Positions 8,075 to 18,083 of a stretch of DNA of 64,000 bases are shown here, piece after piece. Under the pieces are notes generated by a model. It ran no database searches and was not told the origin of the DNA. It saw only the letters and a program-made list of their open reading frames with translations. A program made the translations under genes and the position numbers. This stretch comes from an uncultured Pelagibacteraceae bacterium (lineage in GTDB: Bacteria > Pseudomonadota > Alphaproteobacteria > Pelagibacterales > Pelagibacteraceae), in NCBI GenBank assembly GCA_902567495.1, contig CACFMO010000004.1, positions 1-64,000 of the forward strand. The letters run 5' to 3'. Every line of letters starts with the position of its first letter. The stretch's first letter is position 1.

Positions 8075-11000
8075 AAAAATTTTAGTCATTGGTGCGGGAC
8101 CAATTGTGATTGGTCAAGCCTGTGAGTTTGACTATTCGGGAACTCAGGCATGTAAAGCGCTTAAAGACGAAGGTTATAAAGTAATTTTAATTAATTCAAA
8201 TCCTGCAACAATTATGACTGATCCAGAGGTTGCTGATAAAACTTATATAGAGCCAATTACAACCGAGATTGTCGAAAAAATTATAAAAAAAGAAAAACCG
8301 TGTGCAATTCTTCCAACTATGGGTGGGCAGACAGCATTAAATACTGCAATCTCAATGGAAAAAAAAGGAATACTAAAGAAAAATAAAGTAGAATTGATTG
8401 GAGCAAAAGCTTCGGCAATATCAAGGGCAGAAGATAGAGCGCTTTTTAGAAAAGCAATGAAAGAGATAAAACTTGATTTGCCTAAGTCTGAAATTCTTAA
8501 CTCATTTAAAAACGCCAAAAAAGTTTTCAAAAAAATTGGATTACCTGCAATTATCAGACCTTCTTTCACTTTGGGCGGTTCAGGTGGTGGAATAGCAAAA
8601 ACCAAAAAAGAATTTTTTAACTTAATTAAATCTGGAATTACAGAGTCCCCCCAAAATCAAGTGCTTGTGGAAGAGTCATTAGAAGGGTGGAAAGAATTTG
8701 AGATGGAGGTTGTAAGGGATAAAAATGATAACTGTATAATAATTTGTTCAATTGAAAATGTTGATCCAATGGGAACTCATACGGGAGACTCTGTTACAGT
8801 GGCACCGGCATTAACATTAACCGATAAAGAGTTTCAAGTGATGAGGAATGCCTCAATCGAATGTTTGAGGAAAATTGGAGTAGAGACTGGTGGATCTAAT
8901 GTTCAGTTTGCAATCAATCCTAAAGACGGAAGAATGGTTATAATTGAAATGAACCCAAGAGTTTCAAGATCTTCAGCATTAGCATCAAAAGCTACAGGAT
9001 TTCCAATTGCGAAAGTTGCTGCTAAACTTGCTATTGGTTATACCCTTGATGAATTAAAAAATGAAATTACCGGATCAACACCTGCATCTTTTGAACCAAC
9101 AATTGATTATGTGGTAACGAAGATCCCAAGATTTACTTTTGAAAAATTTAAGTCGGCCGAAATAAAGCTTGGAACATCAATGAAATCTGTAGGTGAAGCA
9201 ATGGCAATTGGAAGAAATTTTAAAGAGTCTTTGCAGAAAGGCTTAGTATCTTTAGAGGTTGGGTATAAAGGTTTGGACTCATTGAATAATGTAACAAATA
9301 AAGAGTTAAGAAAAAAATTGAAACAGAATTTGCCTGACAAACTTATTGTAGTTGCAGAAGCAATAAGAAGAAATATAAATATTAAGAATATTTACAGATT
9401 AACAAATATCGATCCTTGGTTTCTTGATCAGATATCTGAGATCATTAAAGCAGAAAAAAAATTAAAAAAGAATGGAGTTCCAAAAACCTTTAAAGAATTT
9501 TCTTTTATTAAATCAATCGGATTTTCTGACAGTAAAATTGCCCAATTAACTAAAAGTTCAGTTAATTTTATTGAGAAGAAAAGAAAAAAACTTAAAATTT
9601 TTCCAGTATTTAAAAAAATTGACACTTGTGCAGCAGAATTTAAATCAGAAACACCTTATATGTATTCAACATATCAAAAATTATCAGGCAATTCTGTCGA
9701 CTGCGAGTCAAACCCTACAAAAAAAAAGAAAATTATAATCTTGGGAGGTGGACCAAACAGAATTGGTCAGGGTATAGAGTTTGATTATTGTTGTTGCCAG
9801 GCAAGCTTTGCCTTAAAGAAAAAAAAATATGAAACAATAATGATAAATTGCAATCCAGAAACTGTTTCTACTGATTATGATACAAGTGATAGATTATATT
9901 TTGAACCTTTAATTGAAGAACATGTTTTAAATATAATCTATAAAGAAATGGAAAAAGGTAAAGTGCTTGGTGTAATTGCTCAGTTTGGGGGACAAACACC
10001 AATTAAATTAGCTAAAACCTTAAGTGAAAATAAAATTCCAATTTTAGGTACTCAATTTGATTCGATTGATCTTGCAGAGGATAGGGAAAGATTCAAAAAA
10101 ATACTTATTAAAGAAAATCTTAAACAGGCAGAAAGTGGGATTGCTAGAAATAAAAAGGAATCTTTTAAAATAGCAAATAAAATTGGTTTCCCAATTGTAA
10201 TTAGACCATCGTACGTTCTCGGCGGGAGGGGAATGGAAATAATTTATTCTCAGTCCGATCTTAAAAAATATATTGATGAAGCTGTAAAAGTTTCAGGATC
10301 AAATCCTGTTTTGATTGATAGATTTCTTAATGATGCAACTGAAGTTGACGTTGACGCAATTTGTGACGGTAAATCAGTTTTTGTAGCTGGAATTATGGAA
10401 CATATTGAAGAAGCAGGAATACATTCAGGGGACTCAGCGTGTTCTTTACCTCCATATACTTTAAGCAAAGAAATTATTAAAAAAATTGAAATTCAAACTG
10501 AACAGTTGGCAAAAGCTTTAAAAGTAATTGGTTTAATAAATATTCAATTTGCTATTAAAGGAAATGAAATTTACGTTCTTGAAGTTAACCCAAGAGCAAG
10601 TAGAACAGTACCGTTTGTGTCAAAAGCAACAGGACTATCGGTAGCAAGAATTGCATCGAGGGTAATGGCAGGAGAAAAATTGTCTAAATTTGATCTTAAA
10701 AAGAAAAATAAAAATACTTTTGCGGTCAAAGAGGCTGTATTTCCTTTCAATAGATTTCCTGAAGTTGATGTTTTGTTGGGTCCTGAAATGAAATCAACAG
10801 GTGAAGCCATGGGCTTCGACAATAATTTTGGTTTGTCTTTTGCCAAAAGCCAAATAGCTAGTAATAATAGTATTCCGCTTAAAGGAAATGCATTTATTTC
10901 GGTTAAAGACAAAGATAAAGATAAAATATTAAATAATGCAAAAAAATTAGTAAAATTTGGTTTCTCTTTATTCGCTACCTCTGGAACTGCAAGATATTTA

Positions 11001-11270
11001 GTTGCCAATGGAGTAAAATGTAAAAAAGTAAATAAAGTTAATCAAGGATCACCTCATATAGTTGAAAGATTAAATAGAAAAAATATTTCTTTGGTTATAA
11101 ATACAACTGAAGGTAAAGACTCTATTTCTGACTCGTTTAGTTTGAGAAGAACAAGTTTAGTGAATAAGGTTCCTTATTTCACAACAATCGCAGCGGCGAA
11201 TGCATGTTTGGAGTCTATTGAAGCATTAAAAAAATACCCAATTAAAGTCAGGGCTTTACAAGATAATTAA
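8052..11270 (+). CDS. carB: Carbamoyl-phosphate synthase large subunit
   Basis: 1072 residues, full length. Two homologous halves are visible, each with a preATP-grasp start ('[19 protein letters not shown]' near residue 13; '[17 protein letters not shown]' near 565) and an ATP-grasp domain ('[18 protein letters not shown]' and '[18 protein letters not shown]'). An MGS-like allosteric domain is at the C-terminus ('[10 protein letters not shown]'). The first half makes carboxyphosphate and carbamate, the second phosphorylates carbamate. It is co-transcribed with carA and ends convergently with the zinc-ribbon gene, overlapping by 4 bp. Confidence 0.98.
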   Translation: MGKRKDIKKILVIGAGPIVIGQACEFDYSGTQACKALKDEGYKVILINSNPATIMTDPEVADKTYIEPITTEIVEKIIKKEKPCAILPTMGGQTALNTAISMEKKGILKKNKVELIGAKASAISRAEDRALFRKAMKEIKLDLPKSEILNSFKNAKKVFKKIGLPAIIRPSFTLGGSGGGIAKTKKEFFNLIKSGITESPQNQVLVEESLEGWKEFEMEVVRDKNDNCIIICSIENVDPMGTHTGDSVTVAPALTLTDKEFQVMRNASIECLRKIGVETGGSNVQFAINPKDGRMVIIEMNPRVSRSSALASKATGFPIAKVAAKLAIGYTLDELKNEITGSTPASFEPTIDYVVTKIPRFTFEKFKSAEIKLGTSMKSVGEAMAIGRNFKESLQKGLVSLEVGYKGLDSLNNVTNKELRKKLKQNLPDKLIVVAEAIRRNINIKNIYRLTNIDPWFLDQISEIIKAEKKLKKNGVPKTFKEFSFIKSIGFSDSKIAQLTKSSVNFIEKKRKKLKIFPVFKKIDTCAAEFKSETPYMYSTYQKLSGNSVDCESNPTKKKKIIILGGGPNRIGQGIEFDYCCCQASFALKKKKYETIMINCNPETVSTDYDTSDRLYFEPLIEEHVLNIIYKEMEKGKVLGVIAQFGGQTPIKLAKTLSENKIPILGTQFDSIDLAEDRERFKKILIKENLKQAESGIARNKKESFKIANKIGFPIVIRPSYVLGGRGMEIIYSQSDLKKYIDEAVKVSGSNPVLIDRFLNDATEVDVDAICDGKSVFVAGIMEHIEEAGIHSGDSACSLPPYTLSKEIIKKIEIQTEQLAKALKVIGLINIQFAIKGNEIYVLEVNPRASRTVPFVSKATGLSVARIASRVMAGEKLSKFDLKKKNKNTFAVKEAVFPFNRFPEVDVLLGPEMKSTGEAMGFDNNFGLSFAKSQIASNNSIPLKGNAFISVKDKDKDKILNNAKKLVKFGFSLFATSGTARYLVANGVKCKKVNKVNQGSPHIVERLNRKNISLVINTTEGKDSISDSFSLRRTSLVNKVPYFTTIAAANACLESIEALKKYPIKVRALQDN

Positions 11271-11458
11271 AGTCTACAACTCATATCTTGACCACAACAC
11301 AATGGAGATTTTATTTTTCCATGATCATTAGGACATTTAGATATCTGAACTTGTTTCCCATCTTCAAGTTTTAAATTGTCATTTACTAATGGGGTCGCAC
11401 ATTTACCACAAGTCGCATTCACTGACATTCCACATTTTGAACATTCGTATGTAGCCAT
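11267..11458 (-). CDS. Small zinc-ribbon protein
   Basis: 63 residues with four cysteine clusters: 'CSKC', 'CGKC', 'CPNDH' and 'CCGQDMSC'. Two treble-clef or rubredoxin-like zinc sites are plausible. I do not recognise a named family. It is followed on the opposite strand by the end of carB and preceded, 17 bp away on its own strand, by the 2OG oxygenase gene. It could be a metal-binding partner or a free-standing regulatory zinc ribbon. No hydrophobic segment is present, so it should be cytoplasmic. Confidence 0.75.
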   Translation of the reverse strand: MATYECSKCGMSVNATCGKCATPLVNDNLKLEDGKQVQISKCPNDHGKIKSPLCCGQDMSCRL

Positions 11459-11475
11459 ATAAAAAATATATACTA

Positions 11476-12141
11476 TTAAACTTCTACTTTCCAGTCTGTT
11501 TGAAAGGAAACATAGTTAATTTGTATACAACGTCTCTCTTTTTTTATCTCTTTTTTTTCCATCCCATGCCAAGTATTTGGTCCACTAGAAAAAAAATATC
11601 CATAGTTGTCCTTATATGGAACTGTTTTTATTTTATTTAATTTTTCATCATAAAAATCAGTCCCCAGGTTTTCAGACTCATTGAATGGATTAATAAATAT
11701 CAAGGACGATAAAAGTTTTTCCTTAATATCACAATGTGGTTTAAGCCAAAAACCTTGTCTATCACAAATTACCTCTAATCTAACATAAGAGTTTGCAAGA
11801 TCCTTTTTAATTAATTGGCCAATATATTGATAAACAGTTTTTGAACACAGCTCTTTTATAAAACTCGTTAGTTCAGGAAAATTTTTAGAATTTTCTTTGG
11901 TTACAAAACATCTATATTTTTTTGCTTTGCCACCTGATTTAATTCCTTCTCTAAATTTACCTTCTCCACCATCAATAGCTCTGGTTCCATCATAATTTAT
12001 TCCCTCAGAAACTGGATTTGCAATCTCTGCATTGCAAATTTCTTTGATTGCTAAATCTGTTAAAGGCCTTTTAATAGCCCAATGTGTAAAAGGTTTGTCG
12101 TAGGTTTCTAATCTGCTTTTAAGTGAATTAAATAATTCCAT
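11476..12141 (-). CDS. 2OG-Fe(II) oxygenase superfamily protein
   Basis: 221 residues. A jelly-roll dioxygenase pattern is visible in the second half: 'KPHCD' (HxD iron ligands, near residue 133), 'GTDFYDE', then a distal His in 'NTWHGM' near 190 and an Arg in 'ERRCIQINY' that could hold 2-oxoglutarate. The N-terminal 100 residues are not assignable. The substrate is unknown; peptide, lipid or small-molecule hydroxylation are all possible. Its 5' end overlaps the upstream ELM1-like gene by 14 bp, so the two are probably translated from one message. Confidence 0.7.
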   Translation of the reverse strand: MELFNSLKSRLETYDKPFTHWAIKRPLTDLAIKEICNAEIANPVSEGINYDGTRAIDGGEGKFREGIKSGGKAKKYRCFVTKENSKNFPELTSFIKELCSKTVYQYIGQLIKKDLANSYVRLEVICDRQGFWLKPHCDIKEKLLSSLIFINPFNESENLGTDFYDEKLNKIKTVPYKDNYGYFFSSGPNTWHGMEKKEIKKERRCIQINYVSFQTDWKVEV

Positions 12142-13078
12142 TTGTTTTCATTTTCTCTTTAACTAAAGTTGCAGCTTTATTTACTTCATCCAAGCCTGTG
12201 TAAGTCCAATTTTCAATTTTATTATCCAAATCCCTAATTATACCAAGTTCTTTAAATAATTTATAAAATTTGTCAAATCTATGTATGCTTCTTTTATTTT
12301 TCATCTGAGCAACGTATACTGGTTTACCAGTAATTGCAGCCTCAGAAATCATAGAAGTTGAGTCACAAGTAACTATTATTATATCTGCCAAACCAAGAGA
12401 AGATAAATACGCTTTTTTGTCCCTTTCCTTAATAACCAAATGATTATCGTTAAAATAATTAAATGCAAGTTTAACTATATTTTCTGGAGTTCGATAAGAA
12501 GGAATAACAATTAATTTATATTTTGAATAAACAAATAAATTTTTAATTTTTGCAAATGTCTCTGTCATTTGTTTTTCTGAAAAACTATAATATTTATTAG
12601 GTCCTCCAAGGATTAAGGTAATAATTTTTTTACCATCTGCTTTCGGATTAAGATAATTAACATTTTTTTTAATTTCATCGTTGGTCAGATAATGAATAGC
12701 GCCTTTAGTTCTTATAACATTGTCTCCTTCTAAATTGTCATGTTCTGGACAAATAATACAATCAAAGTTATCAAGCTTGACTTTTGGATCTTGAATATGA
12801 ATTGTAAAAACATCTTTATTAAATCTTTTTTTTAGCATAATTGAAGGTATTACACTTTTACGTCCACACGAAATTATTACCTTGGAATCACATATAAACC
12901 TATTTTCTAAAATGCGCTCTGTTACTGGAGTAAATTTTGGGGGAATAATACTCCAAATTTTTTTAAGCTTGATTGTTTCGTGCTTAAACTTTAAACCTAA
13001 AGCTTTAGACAGACCCTCAACCTGGCTTATCATTCCATGCATACCCTGGGTTAATAGAAGGGCTTTCGTTTTGAGCAT
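12128..13078 (-). CDS. ELM1/DUF1022 family protein (GT-B-like)
   Basis: 316 residues. The pattern 'LLLTQGMHGMISQVEGLSKALG', 'ISCGRKSVIPSIMLKK', 'IHIQDP', 'LGGPNKYYSF' and 'VTCDSTSMISEA' matches the alphaproteobacterial family related to the mitochondrial fission protein ELM1, which has a GT-B glycosyltransferase-like fold. In bacteria the function is not settled; envelope sugar transfer is a guess from the fold. It is the first gene of the minus-strand trio with the oxygenase and zinc-ribbon genes. Confidence 0.75.
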   Translation of the reverse strand: MLKTKALLLTQGMHGMISQVEGLSKALGLKFKHETIKLKKIWSIIPPKFTPVTERILENRFICDSKVIISCGRKSVIPSIMLKKRFNKDVFTIHIQDPKVKLDNFDCIICPEHDNLEGDNVIRTKGAIHYLTNDEIKKNVNYLNPKADGKKIITLILGGPNKYYSFSEKQMTETFAKIKNLFVYSKYKLIVIPSYRTPENIVKLAFNYFNDNHLVIKERDKKAYLSSLGLADIIIVTCDSTSMISEAAITGKPVYVAQMKNKRSIHRFDKFYKLFKELGIIRDLDNKIENWTYTGLDEVNKAATLVKEKMKTNGII

Positions 13079-13107
13079 AAGTTATCTTATATATTTCTGG
13101 GTTTTAT

Positions 13108-13116
13108 TTATCCACA
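13108..13116 (+). promoter_or_regulatory. Single consensus DnaA box
   Basis: TTATCCACA, the textbook DnaA 9-mer, occurs once in the 83-bp divergent gap between the ELM1-like gene and guaC, immediately before a TATAAA element. No clustered boxes or origin-type AT repeats surround it, so it is not an origin. It may be chance or a DnaA-responsive promoter element. Confidence 0.3.
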
Positions 13117-13161
13117 TATAAAAATAGATTAACTTTTTATTTAATTAACAAACCTTTATAC

Positions 13162-14208
13162 ATGTTTGATGGAAATATGCGTATTGAAGAAGATATCAAA
13201 CTGGATTATGCCGATGTCCTATTTCGGCCTAAAAGAAGCACTTTACACAGTCGAAAAGACGTAAAGTTAGAACGTACGTACAAATTTAAATATAGCAATC
13301 ACGAATGGTCCGGGATCCCTTTAATGGCTGCCAACATGGATGGTGTGGGTGAACTTGTTGTGGCTGAAAATTTAGCTACTCATCAAATTATGACCTGTTT
13401 AACTAAACAACACGACACCAAAATAATTAAAAAATTCAAATCAATCAAAAAAATATTTCCTCAAGTTATTTTAAGCACTGGAACAAGTGATCAAGATTAC
13501 AAAAGACTAAATGATATATTAAAAGAAAATAGTTTTTTTGAGTTTATTTGTATTGATATCGCAAATGGTTATTCTGATCACTTTAGTAAATTTGTAAGTT
13601 CGGTTCGAAAAAAATATCCAACAAAAACTATTATCGCTGGAAATGTTGTTACAGCGGATATGACACAAGAATTAATACTTGCAGGTGCAGACATTGTAAA
13701 AGTTGGAATTGGACCTGGAAGTGTGTGTACAACTCGTATTCAAACAGGCGTTGGTTATCCTCAATTAAGTGCTGTTATTGAATGTGCTGATGCAGCTCAT
13801 GGTTTAGGCGCACACATCATAGCTGATGGAGGATGTACATGTCCGGGCGATGTAGCAAAAGCATTTGGTGGAGGTGCAGATTTTGTAATGCTTGGTGGAA
13901 TGTTTGCAGGCCATGATGAAGGCGGAGGAAAAATAATAAAAAAAAACGGATCAAAAGTTATTGAGTTTTATGGTTCAAGTTCTGAGACAGCTTTAAATAA
14001 ACATTATGGTGGTCATGCTGATTACAGAAGCAGCGAAGGTAAAAAAGTTCAATTAAAATATAGAGGAAAAATTAATGATACGGTTTTAAATATTTTAGGT
14101 GGGTTGAGAAGTAGTTGCACTTATGTTGGAGCACCCTCTTTAAAACAATTGAGTAAATGCACAACTTTTGTGAGGGTTAATCAACAGTATAACGATACTT
14201 TTGAGTAA
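13162..14208 (+). CDS. guaC: GMP reductase
   Basis: 348 residues, the usual size for GMP reductase and shorter than IMP dehydrogenase because no CBS domains are present. The catalytic loop '[17 protein letters not shown]' (Cys near residue 188) and '[15 protein letters not shown]' are typical of the GuaC branch. It converts GMP to IMP with NADPH, recycling guanine nucleotides. Either ATG at 13162 or the in-frame ATG five codons on could be the start. It is monocistronic as far as can be seen, with trxB 47 bp downstream. Confidence 0.93.
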   Translation: MFDGNMRIEEDIKLDYADVLFRPKRSTLHSRKDVKLERTYKFKYSNHEWSGIPLMAANMDGVGELVVAENLATHQIMTCLTKQHDTKIIKKFKSIKKIFPQVILSTGTSDQDYKRLNDILKENSFFEFICIDIANGYSDHFSKFVSSVRKKYPTKTIIAGNVVTADMTQELILAGADIVKVGIGPGSVCTTRIQTGVGYPQLSAVIECADAAHGLGAHIIADGGCTCPGDVAKAFGGGADFVMLGGMFAGHDEGGGKIIKKNGSKVIEFYGSSSETALNKHYGGHADYRSSEGKKVQLKYRGKINDTVLNILGGLRSSCTYVGAPSLKQLSKCTTFVRVNQQYNDTFE

Positions 14209-14255
14209 ATTTTGCAACTTTAAATTTTTTCAAAAATACCTATATAAGTTTAGTT

Positions 14256-15191
14256 ATGGTAAAACATTCTAAAGTACTAATTCTTGGATCCGGACCCGCT
14301 GGATATACAGCTGCAATATATGCGGCAAGAGCTATGTTAAAGCCAATTTTGGTTTTTGGATCCGAACCGGGAGGACAGTTAACAACAACAACTGACGTAG
14401 AAAACTTTCCAGGATATTCAAAAGTTATTCAAGGTCCCTGGTTAATGGAAGAAATGAAGGGCCAAGCAAAAGCTGTTGGAACAGAAATGATACAAGATCA
14501 TATAAAAAAAGTTGATCTATCAAAAAAACCTTTTGAAGCTATTGGAGATAGCGGACAAGTTTATAGCGCAGATAGTTTTATTATTTCCACGGGAGCTCAG
14601 GCTAGGTGGCTAAATTTAAAATCAGAACAAGAATTTAGAGGATTTGGTGTTTCAGCATGCGCAACATGCGATGGTTTCTTTTTTAAAGAAAAAGAAGTTG
14701 CTGTTGTTGGAGGTGGAAATGCCGCCGTAGAAGAAGCAATGTTTTTGACGAAGTTTGCCTCAAAAGTAAAACTAATCCATAGAAGAAATGAATTAAGGGC
14801 AGAAAAAATGCTCCAAGCAAAACTAAAAGCAAATAAAAAAATTGAAATTATCTGGGATAGCGTTGTTGAGGATGTTATCGGGGACACTAATCCAAAATCA
14901 GTCAAGGCTATCAAAATTAAAAATGTTAAAACTAATAAAACTAACGAATTGAAAGTTGATGGACTTTTTATAGCAATAGGCCATGACCCAGCTACTTCAC
15001 TTTTCAAGGGTCAATTAAATATGGATAAAGAGGGATATATTGTAACCAATCCTGACTCTACAATAACTAATGTGCCAGGTGTCTTTGCGGCTGGCGATGT
15101 TAAAGATAAAATATTCAGGCAGGCAGTTACCGCAGCTGGAATGGGCTGTATGGCTGCACTTGAAGCTGAAAAACATTTGTCTTCAAAATGA
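14256..15191 (+). CDS. trxB: Thioredoxin reductase
   Basis: 311 residues. The N-terminal FAD site is 'ILGSGPAGYTAAIYAARA', the redox disulfide is 'CATC' near residue 133, the NADPH site is 'VVGGGNAAVEEAMFL', and the C-terminal FAD motif is 'GVFAAGDVKD'. It reduces thioredoxin using NADPH in the cytoplasm. The stop codon overlaps the start of the following dehydratase/reductase-like gene by 4 bp (ATGA), so they are coupled. Confidence 0.97.
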   Translation: MVKHSKVLILGSGPAGYTAAIYAARAMLKPILVFGSEPGGQLTTTTDVENFPGYSKVIQGPWLMEEMKGQAKAVGTEMIQDHIKKVDLSKKPFEAIGDSGQVYSADSFIISTGAQARWLNLKSEQEFRGFGVSACATCDGFFFKEKEVAVVGGGNAAVEEAMFLTKFASKVKLIHRRNELRAEKMLQAKLKANKKIEIIWDSVVEDVIGDTNPKSVKAIKIKNVKTNKTNELKVDGLFIAIGHDPATSLFKGQLNMDKEGYIVTNPDSTITNVPGVFAAGDVKDKIFRQAVTAAGMGCMAALEAEKHLSSK

Positions 15192-16210
15192 GTGGAAAAA
15201 TATTACTTACAGGCATAAGTGGTTGGATTGCAAAACACACTGCTATAGAATTATTAAATTCTGGTTACGAAGTTTTAGGAACAGTAAGAAATAAAAATTT
15301 AATTGAACAAACGAAAGAAACTATAAGCAAATATGCCTCGATTGATAAATTATCATTTGTTGAATTAGATCTTATTAAAGATGATGGATGGGATGAAGCA
15401 GCAAAGGGATGTAAATATATATTTCACATAGCCTCACCTTTTCCTATGAAAGTTTCCAGAAATAGAGAAAGTCTATTACCTCCTGCTGTTGATGGAACTT
15501 TAAGAGTTTTAAAAGCTGGAGTAAATGCAAGTGTGGAACAAATAATTAAAACTTCCTCAATCGTTGCAATGTTTAGAAAACCCAACAGAAGCAATCCTTA
15601 TACTTTTGGAGAAAATGATTGGACTGATGAAAATTGGGTAGAGGGTGTGAATGACTACTTTTTGTCAAAAACAAAAGCAGAAAGATTAGCTTGGGAGTTT
15701 ATGGAAAGCAAAGGATTAAGAAATAAATTAACTTGTATTTGCCCTGGTGGAGTTTTTGGAGATGCTTTAGATAAAAAAGGAGGTACATCAATAGAATATG
15801 TTAGACAATTTATGGCAGGTAAATTTCCAGGTGCGCCTAAATTTGCAGTTTTAATTTCTGATGTGAAAGACATAGCAAAAGCACATGTGGCTTGCATTGG
15901 AAATAATAAAGTCGGTGGAAGAAGATTAATTGTTGGAAAAGAAGTAAAAAAACTAGTTGAGTTATCTCAAATCATGGCTGAAGCGATGCCTGAGTATGCA
16001 AAAAAACTTCCCAAAAAAGAACTTCCAAATTTCATGGTTAAATTAATAAGTTATATAGACTCAAGTGCTAAAATGATGATACCAGATCTTGGAATTTTAA
16101 TGCAAACTGATAGCAGTTACGCTGAAGAATTATTAGGTTTTAAATTTAAACCTGCAAAAGATTGTATGATTGAGAATGCTAAATCAGTGGTAAGATTAGG
16201 TTTAGTTTAA
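15188..16210 (+). CDS. NAD(P)-dependent epimerase/reductase (dihydroflavonol reductase-like, extended SDR)
   Basis: 340 residues. The Rossmann start 'LLTGISGWIAKHTA' is an extended-SDR glycine motif. The active-site pattern has a Ser/Thr in 'IKTSSIVAMF' and YxxxK in 'YFLSKTKAE' near residue 158. The closest general relatives are the dihydroflavonol 4-reductase/cinnamoyl-CoA reductase-like enzymes, a broad group acting on aldehydes and ketones, so the substrate cannot be told. It is translationally coupled to trxB and ends convergently against the next gene with a 9-bp overlap. Confidence 0.8.
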   Translation: MSGKILLTGISGWIAKHTAIELLNSGYEVLGTVRNKNLIEQTKETISKYASIDKLSFVELDLIKDDGWDEAAKGCKYIFHIASPFPMKVSRNRESLLPPAVDGTLRVLKAGVNASVEQIIKTSSIVAMFRKPNRSNPYTFGENDWTDENWVEGVNDYFLSKTKAERLAWEFMESKGLRNKLTCICPGGVFGDALDKKGGTSIEYVRQFMAGKFPGAPKFAVLISDVKDIAKAHVACIGNNKVGGRRLIVGKEVKKLVELSQIMAEAMPEYAKKLPKKELPNFMVKLISYIDSSAKMMIPDLGILMQTDSSYAEELLGFKFKPAKDCMIENAKSVVRLGLV

Positions 16211-16858
16211 AGTTAACTCAGCTATTTCATTAGACTCGAAAATAGTTTTATTATAATTCTTTTGAGGTATCTTTATCATCACTTCTGCAATTTTTTCCGA
16301 ATGGATTGGCTTCATTTTTTTTAATGGTCCCAAAAATAAAGGAGAAATCATTCTAAAGAATAATATACCAATTTTTTCAAATATTCTTTTTTCTTTTCTT
16401 TTACCCATTAAAAACGAAGGTCTCAAAATACCAAGTACAGGAAAATTCAATTTTTTTAATTCCTCTTCAACCTCACCCTTGTGCCTGAGATATGCACCAG
16501 AACTTTTAGGATTTGCAGATATAGATGAGACATAAACAAAAGAGTCTACAGAATTAGATTTTGCAATTTGGGCAATTTCTACAGGTATTTCATATTCGAC
16601 CCTTCTATATTCATCTTTATTAGGCGTTTTTTTTCTGGTTGTTCCTATACAAAAAAAACAGTCATCTCCTCTGATATTGTCTTTATAATTTTTTAAATTT
16701 TTAAAATCTGTTTTAATAATTTCCAATTTTTTATCATAAATTGTTGGATCGGAACGAACAAAAATCTTTATTTTGTGATAATTATTATTTTTAATTAGTT
16801 TAAGAAGAATATGACTACCGATTAATCCTGATGAGCCAAATAACAAGGCTATTTTCAT
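16202..16858 (-). CDS. NAD(P)H-binding atypical SDR protein (HTATIP2/TIP30-like)
   Basis: 218 residues with 'LLFGSSGLIGSHIL' at the N-terminus (GxxGxxG nucleotide site) and 'CFCIGTTRKK', then 'SFVYVSSISAN' and 'YLRHKGEVEEEL'. This pattern fits the atypical SDR group related to TIP30. The function is not known. It shares one base with the upstream aminotransferase gene (TAATG-type junction), so they are one transcription unit. Confidence 0.72.
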   Translation of the reverse strand: MKIALLFGSSGLIGSHILLKLIKNNNYHKIKIFVRSDPTIYDKKLEIIKTDFKNLKNYKDNIRGDDCFFCIGTTRKKTPNKDEYRRVEYEIPVEIAQIAKSNSVDSFVYVSSISANPKSSGAYLRHKGEVEEELKKLNFPVLGILRPSFLMGKRKEKRIFEKIGILFFRMISPLFLGPLKKMKPIHSEKIAEVMIKIPQKNYNKTIFESNEIAELTLN

Positions 16859-18048
16859 TATTTTACTAAACTCTCACAAAAAGATCTTATTCTGTCTAAA
16901 GCTTTCTTGAGATTGTTCATAGAAGTTGCATAAGAAATTCTGAAATATCCATCCACACCAAATGCAGATCCTTGGACTACTGCCACTTCTGCTTTCTCAA
17001 GAAGTTTTTCAACAAATTCTTTATCTGTTTTCAGCTTAGTTTTATCTCCTAATAATTTTTTACAATTAGGGAATACATAGAAAGCACCACTAGGCTTTAA
17101 GCAGCTCAATCCATTTATGCTATTTAAGCTTTTAACAACAAAGTCTCTTCTTTCCTTAAAAGAATCTGATCTAGTTTTAATAAAATCTTGAGTTCCATTT
17201 AAAGCCTCCACAGCAGCTGCCTGACTAATTGAGGAAGGGTTTGTTGTGGATTGTGACTGAATTTTTGCCACCGCTTTAATTATATCTTTTGGTCCAGCTC
17301 CATAACCTATTCTCCATCCTGTCATAGAATAAGATTTACTTACACCGTTCATTGTTAAAGTTCGATCTTTTAAAGTATTTATCTGTGCCATAGTAAAAAA
17401 TTTAAAATTATCATAAGTTATATGTTCATAGATATCATCACTAAGAATAAAAACATGTTTATTTTCTATTAATACTTTTGATAAATTCTCAATTTCTTTT
17501 TTTGTGTAACAGGAGCCAGTTGGATTTGATGGTGAATTAATAATCAGCCACTTAGTTTTTTTACTAATTGCTTTTTTTAATTGTTCTGGAGTAATTTTAA
17601 ATTCATTCTCCTCAGAACATTCAACTATTTTTGGTGTTCCGCCAGCTAATAAAACCATATCAGGATAGGATACCCAGTAAGGTGCTGGAATAATAACTTC
17701 GTCATCTGGATTTAATGTAGCCATGAATACGTTGTACAATACTTGTTTACCACCAGTTCCTACAGAAATTTGGTCTAGTTCGTAAGATATGTTGTTTTCT
17801 CTTTTAAATTTTCCCTGGATGGCTTTTTTCAATGTTGGGGTTCCATCAACAGCAGTATATTTTGTGTCCCCTTTTTTTATGGCCTGTATAGCTGCCTCCT
17901 TAATATTGTCAGGGGTATCAAAATCAGGTTCTCCGGCACCAAGACCAATTACATCTTTGCCAGCTGCCCTCATTTCCCTGGCTTTTGAAGTAACCGCTAT
18001 GGTTGGTGAGGGTTTAATTCGCTTTAAACTATTGGAAACTATGCTCAT
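16858..18048 (-). CDS. aspC: Class I aminotransferase, aspartate aminotransferase-like
   Basis: 396 residues, full length for the class I fold type I family. Substrate and PLP motifs are clear: 'GLGAGEPDFDTPDNI' near residue 36, 'INSPSNPTG' near 170 and the PLP lysine in 'GVSKSYSMTGWRIG' near 235. The alphaproteobacterial I-gamma aspartate aminotransferase group has this pattern, and some members also use aromatic or prephenate substrates. It probably links oxaloacetate and glutamate to aspartate supply. The start is 35 bp from the divergent uvrB start. Confidence 0.88.
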   Translation of the reverse strand: MSIVSNSLKRIKPSPTIAVTSKAREMRAAGKDVIGLGAGEPDFDTPDNIKEAAIQAIKKGDTKYTAVDGTPTLKKAIQGKFKRENNISYELDQISVGTGGKQVLYNVFMATLNPDDEVIIPAPYWVSYPDMVLLAGGTPKIVECSEENEFKITPEQLKKAISKKTKWLIINSPSNPTGSCYTKKEIENLSKVLIENKHVFILSDDIYEHITYDNFKFFTMAQINTLKDRTLTMNGVSKSYSMTGWRIGYGAGPKDIIKAVAKIQSQSTTNPSSISQAAAVEALNGTQDFIKTRSDSFKERRDFVVKSLNSINGLSCLKPSGAFYVFPNCKKLLGDKTKLKTDKEFVEKLLEKAEVAVVQGSAFGVDGYFRISYATSMNNLKKALDRIRSFCESLVK

Positions 18049-18061
18049 TGAAATTTATAAT
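18032..18061 (+). promoter_or_regulatory. Likely sigma-70 promoter for uvrB
   Basis: TTGGAA, an 18-bp spacer and a perfect TATAAT precede uvrB. The -35 lies inside the aspC start region on the other strand. No LexA-type direct repeat (GTTC-N7-GTTC) was seen here. Confidence 0.5.
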
Positions 18062-18083
18062 ATTTTGTTATTATTAACACAAA

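Noticed and set aside
13079-13161. Replication origin near the DnaA box
   Set aside because: Only one box, no box cluster, no dnaA/parAB or hemE-type origin neighbours.
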